A stretch of DNA of 7,619 nt from the NCBI GenBank assembly GCA_964344135.1, contig CAYFMF010000060.1, positions 1-7,619 of the forward strand. Direction: 5' to 3'. Shown piece after piece: positions 6,021-7,619 of this stretch. This stretch comes from Thiopontia sp964344135 (GTDB lineage Bacteria; Pseudomonadota; Gammaproteobacteria; GCF-002020875). The notes beneath the pieces were generated by a model. The model made no database searches. It saw only the letters and a list, made by a program, of their open reading frames with translations, and had not been told where the DNA came from. Position 1 is the first letter of the stretch; the number at the start of each line of letters is the position of its first letter. The translations under genes and the position numbers were made by a program.

Positions 6021-6577
6021 GCAATACAGCTCCCGAGACCGCAACAATCATGCTGGATCTTGTCCGCTCATCAATCGAGCATGGACTCCACCACGGTTCT
6101 CCTGCAATGGCGGAGCTGAAGACACTTCCACCCTCGCTACAGGAGCCAGGGGGCTGTTTCGTCACCCTGGAGATCAACCACCAGCTGCGTGGCTGCATCG
6201 GGTCACTGGAGGCACACCGCCCGCTGGCCGAGGATCTGGTTGCCAATGGCTATGCCGCCGCATTTCAGGATCCACGCTTCCCACCACTCTCGGAGGGTGA
6301 GTACCCGCAGACAACCATCAAGATCTCACTACTGACCCCGGCAACTCCAATGCAGTTCAGCTCGGAGGAGGATCTGCTCAACCAGATCCGGCCCGGAGTG
6401 GATGGACTGATTCTCTCTGATCGTGGACACCGCGGGACCTTTCTCCCCTCTGTATGGGAGCAGCTCCCCACACCGCAACTCTTTCTCAACCACCTGAAAC
6501 AGAAGGCCGGACTGCCAGGGAACTACTGGTCCGACACCATCCGGATCGAACGTTACCAGACCGAACAGATCGCCTGA
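6017..6577 (+). CDS. amrA: AmmeMemoRadiSam system protein A (AMMECR1 family)
   Basis: A protein of 186 residues of the AMMECR1 family. The family signature LRGCIGS is at residues 57-63 (C60). It is followed by DPRFPPLS (85-92), the strand TTIKISLLTPATPM (99-112), GVDGLILSDRGHRGTFLPSVWEQLP (127-151) and the C-terminal WSDTIRIERYQTEQI. The biochemical role is unknown. In prokaryotes it travels with Memo-like and radical SAM proteins, and all three are here. The ATG at 6017 overlaps the amrB stop (ATGA) and has a strong ribosome binding site, AGGAGG (6004-6009). The downstream gap to the convergent gene is only 22 bp, with no clear terminator. Confidence 0.93.
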   Translation: MSNTAPETATIMLDLVRSSIEHGLHHGSPAMAELKTLPPSLQEPGGCFVTLEINHQLRGCIGSLEAHRPLAEDLVANGYAAAFQDPRFPPLSEGEYPQTTIKISLLTPATPMQFSSEEDLLNQIRPGVDGLILSDRGHRGTFLPSVWEQLPTPQLFLNHLKQKAGLPGNYWSDTIRIERYQTEQIA

Positions 6578-6599
6578 GAATAACTGTTCTGGCGGTTTA

Positions 6600-7046
6600 T
6601 TACTGTACCCTGCAGACCAGCGCAGAGACAAACATCGGGTCTGGGCGCGCATAGGGGTCCATCCAGCCATAGGTCTTGCTGTGGGAGGCACGCCCCGTCT
6701 GCACATTCAGATTGAAGATGTGAACCGGATCCTGACAGGTCAGCACCGGACTGTTGGCCCGGAACCCACACCTGTAGCTGTCACTGAATCCGAGCGTCTT
6801 TGGCAGTGCAAGTTGATCTCCAGTCTGATCAATCAGATGCTGCTGCATGAAGAAGCTGGCATCTCGATAGGTTTCGGTATCACTGTTCCAGCGTATCCCC
6901 GTGGTTGCGATATCGACACAGTGCCACTTCTGAGTGAACTTCTGATCGTCAGCGCCGGTCGCTTCCGATCCGACAGCTGCTGTTGTGGAAAGTACTGCCG
7001 TGGCAAATGCCAGCAGCCGTAAGTTGTGCATAATCTCTCTATTCAT
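6600..7046 (-). CDS. Exported protein of unknown function with four cysteines
   Basis: I do not recognise the family. The 148-residue product begins with a signal peptide: MNREIMHNLR, then a hydrophobic core LLAFATAVLSTTAAVG, with likely cleavage near residue 26. The mature part has four cysteines (C43, C93, C104, C145), an even number compatible with two disulfides in the periplasm or outside. Other visible stretches are KWHCVDIATTGIRWN (40-54), DSYRCGFRANSPVLTCQDP (89-107) and ALVCRVQ at the end. The ATG at 7046 forms an ATGA with the stop of the upstream gene and has AGGAAG (7057-7052) before it. A second ATG six codons in, after GAGAG, is a possible alternative. It is translationally coupled to, and probably works with, the low-complexity exported protein. 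Confidence 0.8.
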   Translation of the reverse strand: MNREIMHNLRLLAFATAVLSTTAAVGSEATGADDQKFTQKWHCVDIATTGIRWNSDTETYRDASFFMQQHLIDQTGDQLALPKTLGFSDSYRCGFRANSPVLTCQDPVHIFNLNVQTGRASHSKTYGWMDPYARPDPMFVSALVCRVQ

Positions 7047-7513
7047 GGTTCACTTCCTGCTGATGGTGACTCCTCTCTGACGGGTGCCGCAGGTGCCGGT
7101 GGCCTCCTCTGGAGAGCAGGAGGGGCTGGCCATCCATAGGGGGGTGGCGGCATATAGCGGCGAGGGGGATAGTATCCTGGCCCGTACTGGGGAGGCGGGT
7201 AGTCCCAGTAGGCTGGAGGGGGTGTACGATGGAACCCCCAGGATGGGCCGGAACGTCGTGAGCCACTCCCCCAGGAGAAGCCGGATCCTGTTCCGGTACT
7301 ACCGGTATCAAAGGAGTTGTCCGGGGTCTCCCAATCCATCCTGGAGCCCCCCATGTCGATGTCACTGCCATCGTCAAAATCGAACCCCTCGTTGAAACTG
7401 TCACCGAAATCGAATCCAAACGGGGTGGCGCTGCCCGCTGTAAGCAGCATGATTCCGGCTGCAAGCAGGGAAACCCTCTTCCTCATACGTGATCGAACCT
7501 GGACACTCATCAT
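7043..7513 (-). CDS. Exported low-complexity Asp/Gly- then Pro/Tyr-rich protein
   Basis: The 156-residue product has a basic N-terminus (RSRMRKR), a hydrophobic core (VSLLAAGIMLLTAG) and a probable cleavage after GSA near residue 29. The mature part has biased blocks: Phe/Asp/Gly-rich FGFDFGDSFNEGFDFDDGSDIDMGG (32-56), Ser/Gly-rich (69-90), Pro/Tyr/Trp-rich (98-132) and a Pro/Ala tail. There are no cysteines and no catalytic motif. The style, with aromatic/Gly/Asp blocks then Pro-Tyr repeats behind a signal peptide, recalls the sulfur globule envelope proteins of sulfur-oxidising gammaproteobacteria. I cannot confirm homology, and a surface or envelope structural protein is equally possible. 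The open frame reaches a TTG at 7540. I prefer the ATG at 7513 (or the adjacent ATG at 7510), because GGGAG (7524-7520) lies 6 nt before it. An FNR box lies upstream, and it overlaps the next gene by 4 nt. Confidence 0.75.
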   Translation of the reverse strand: MMSVQVRSRMRKRVSLLAAGIMLLTAGSATPFGFDFGDSFNEGFDFDDGSDIDMGGSRMDWETPDNSFDTGSTGTGSGFSWGSGSRRSGPSWGFHRTPPPAYWDYPPPQYGPGYYPPRRYMPPPPYGWPAPPALQRRPPAPAAPVREESPSAGSEP

Positions 7514-7539
7514 CTCAAACTCCCTGTTGTTGATTACCA

Positions 7540-7569
7540 ATACTATCTACAATAAATCGACAAAAACAA
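7540..7569 (-). promoter_or_regulatory. Candidate promoter of the exported-protein pair
   Basis: The minus strand has TTGTTT (7569-7564), an 18-bp spacer and TAGTAT (7545-7540), each 4 of 6 to consensus. Transcription would start near 7533, leaving a leader of about 20 nt before the ATG at 7513. The hexamers are weak, as expected for an activator-dependent promoter. The FNR box centre would lie near -62, the normal class I activator position. Confidence 0.45.
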
Positions 7570-7588
7570 GTTATTGGGTGGCATCCCG

Positions 7589-7602
7589 TTGATAGAGATC
7601 AA
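7589..7602. promoter_or_regulatory. FNR/ANR box
   Basis: TTGATAGAGATCAA is an exact match to the FNR consensus TTGAT-N4-ATCAA. It lies 76 bp upstream of the low-complexity exported gene and about 62 bp upstream of its candidate transcription start. This fits activation by FNR (or a relative such as ANR) when oxygen is low. Because it is symmetric and near the window end, it could also serve a rightward gene outside the window. Confidence 0.72.
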
Positions 7603-7619
7603 AAAACATCTCTTAATTA

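Noticed and set aside
6578..6599. Bidirectional terminator between the convergent amrA and exported-protein genes
   Set aside because: Only a weak AATAA/TTATT pairing around a 12-base loop can be drawn, and no G+C-rich stem is present.
7039..7464. Second leftward open frame over the low-complexity exported gene
   Set aside because: It is the +1 shadow of a biased-composition gene, has no signal peptide or start signal, and the chosen frame has both.
7514..7540. TTG start for the low-complexity exported protein
   Set aside because: It would add nine residues before the ATG pair at 7513/7510, which has the ribosome binding site. The TTG region overlaps the predicted -10 element.

Overview
The window reads as chromosomal DNA of a gammaproteobacterium. 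The support is FeoA/FeoB of proteobacterial type, G+C-rich coding sequence with A+T-rich spacers, and well-formed Fur-, FNR- and sigma-54-type sites. A sulfur-oxidising, facultatively anaerobic lineage is possible, because the last gene looks somewhat like a sulfur-globule-type secreted protein, but that is inference. No mobile element, tRNA, rRNA or CRISPR array was seen. Gene density is high and three gene pairs share ATGA stop/start overlaps.

Layout, left to right. (1) Positions 1-45 hold a leftward promoter (TTGACA, 17-bp spacer, TACAGT) with a Fur-box-like sequence in its spacer. It serves a gene beyond the left edge. (2) Positions 70-2744 form a leftward ferrous-iron uptake operon, feoA-feoB-small Cys-rich membrane protein. 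It has a candidate promoter/operator at 2696-2744, a TTG-started feoB overlapping feoA by 14 nt, an ATGA overlap into the third gene, and a strong intrinsic terminator. (3) Positions 2816-3329 hold a leftward gene for a hemerythrin-like four-helix protein that seems to lack several iron-ligand histidines, preceded by a near-consensus sigma-54 promoter. (4) Positions 3472-6577 are an AmmeMemoRadiSam locus arranged divergently. Leftward are the radical SAM enzyme (AmrS) and, 16 nt later, an uncharacterised coiled-coil/membrane protein with a CxxC...CxxxH motif. Rightward are the Memo-like protein (AmrB) and the AMMECR1-like protein (AmrA), overlapping by ATGA. (5) Positions 6600-7602 hold a leftward two-gene unit for exported proteins: a low-complexity Asp/Gly- then Pro/Tyr-rich protein and a four-cysteine protein. 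They overlap by ATGA and lie downstream of a perfect FNR-type palindrome.

Taken together, the region leans towards iron and anaerobic or redox physiology: Fe2+ import, a Fur promoter, an FNR site, a hemerythrin relative and an Fe-S radical SAM enzyme. The best candidates for something undescribed are the membrane protein coupled to AmrS, the sigma-54-controlled degenerate hemerythrin, and the FNR-linked secreted pair.
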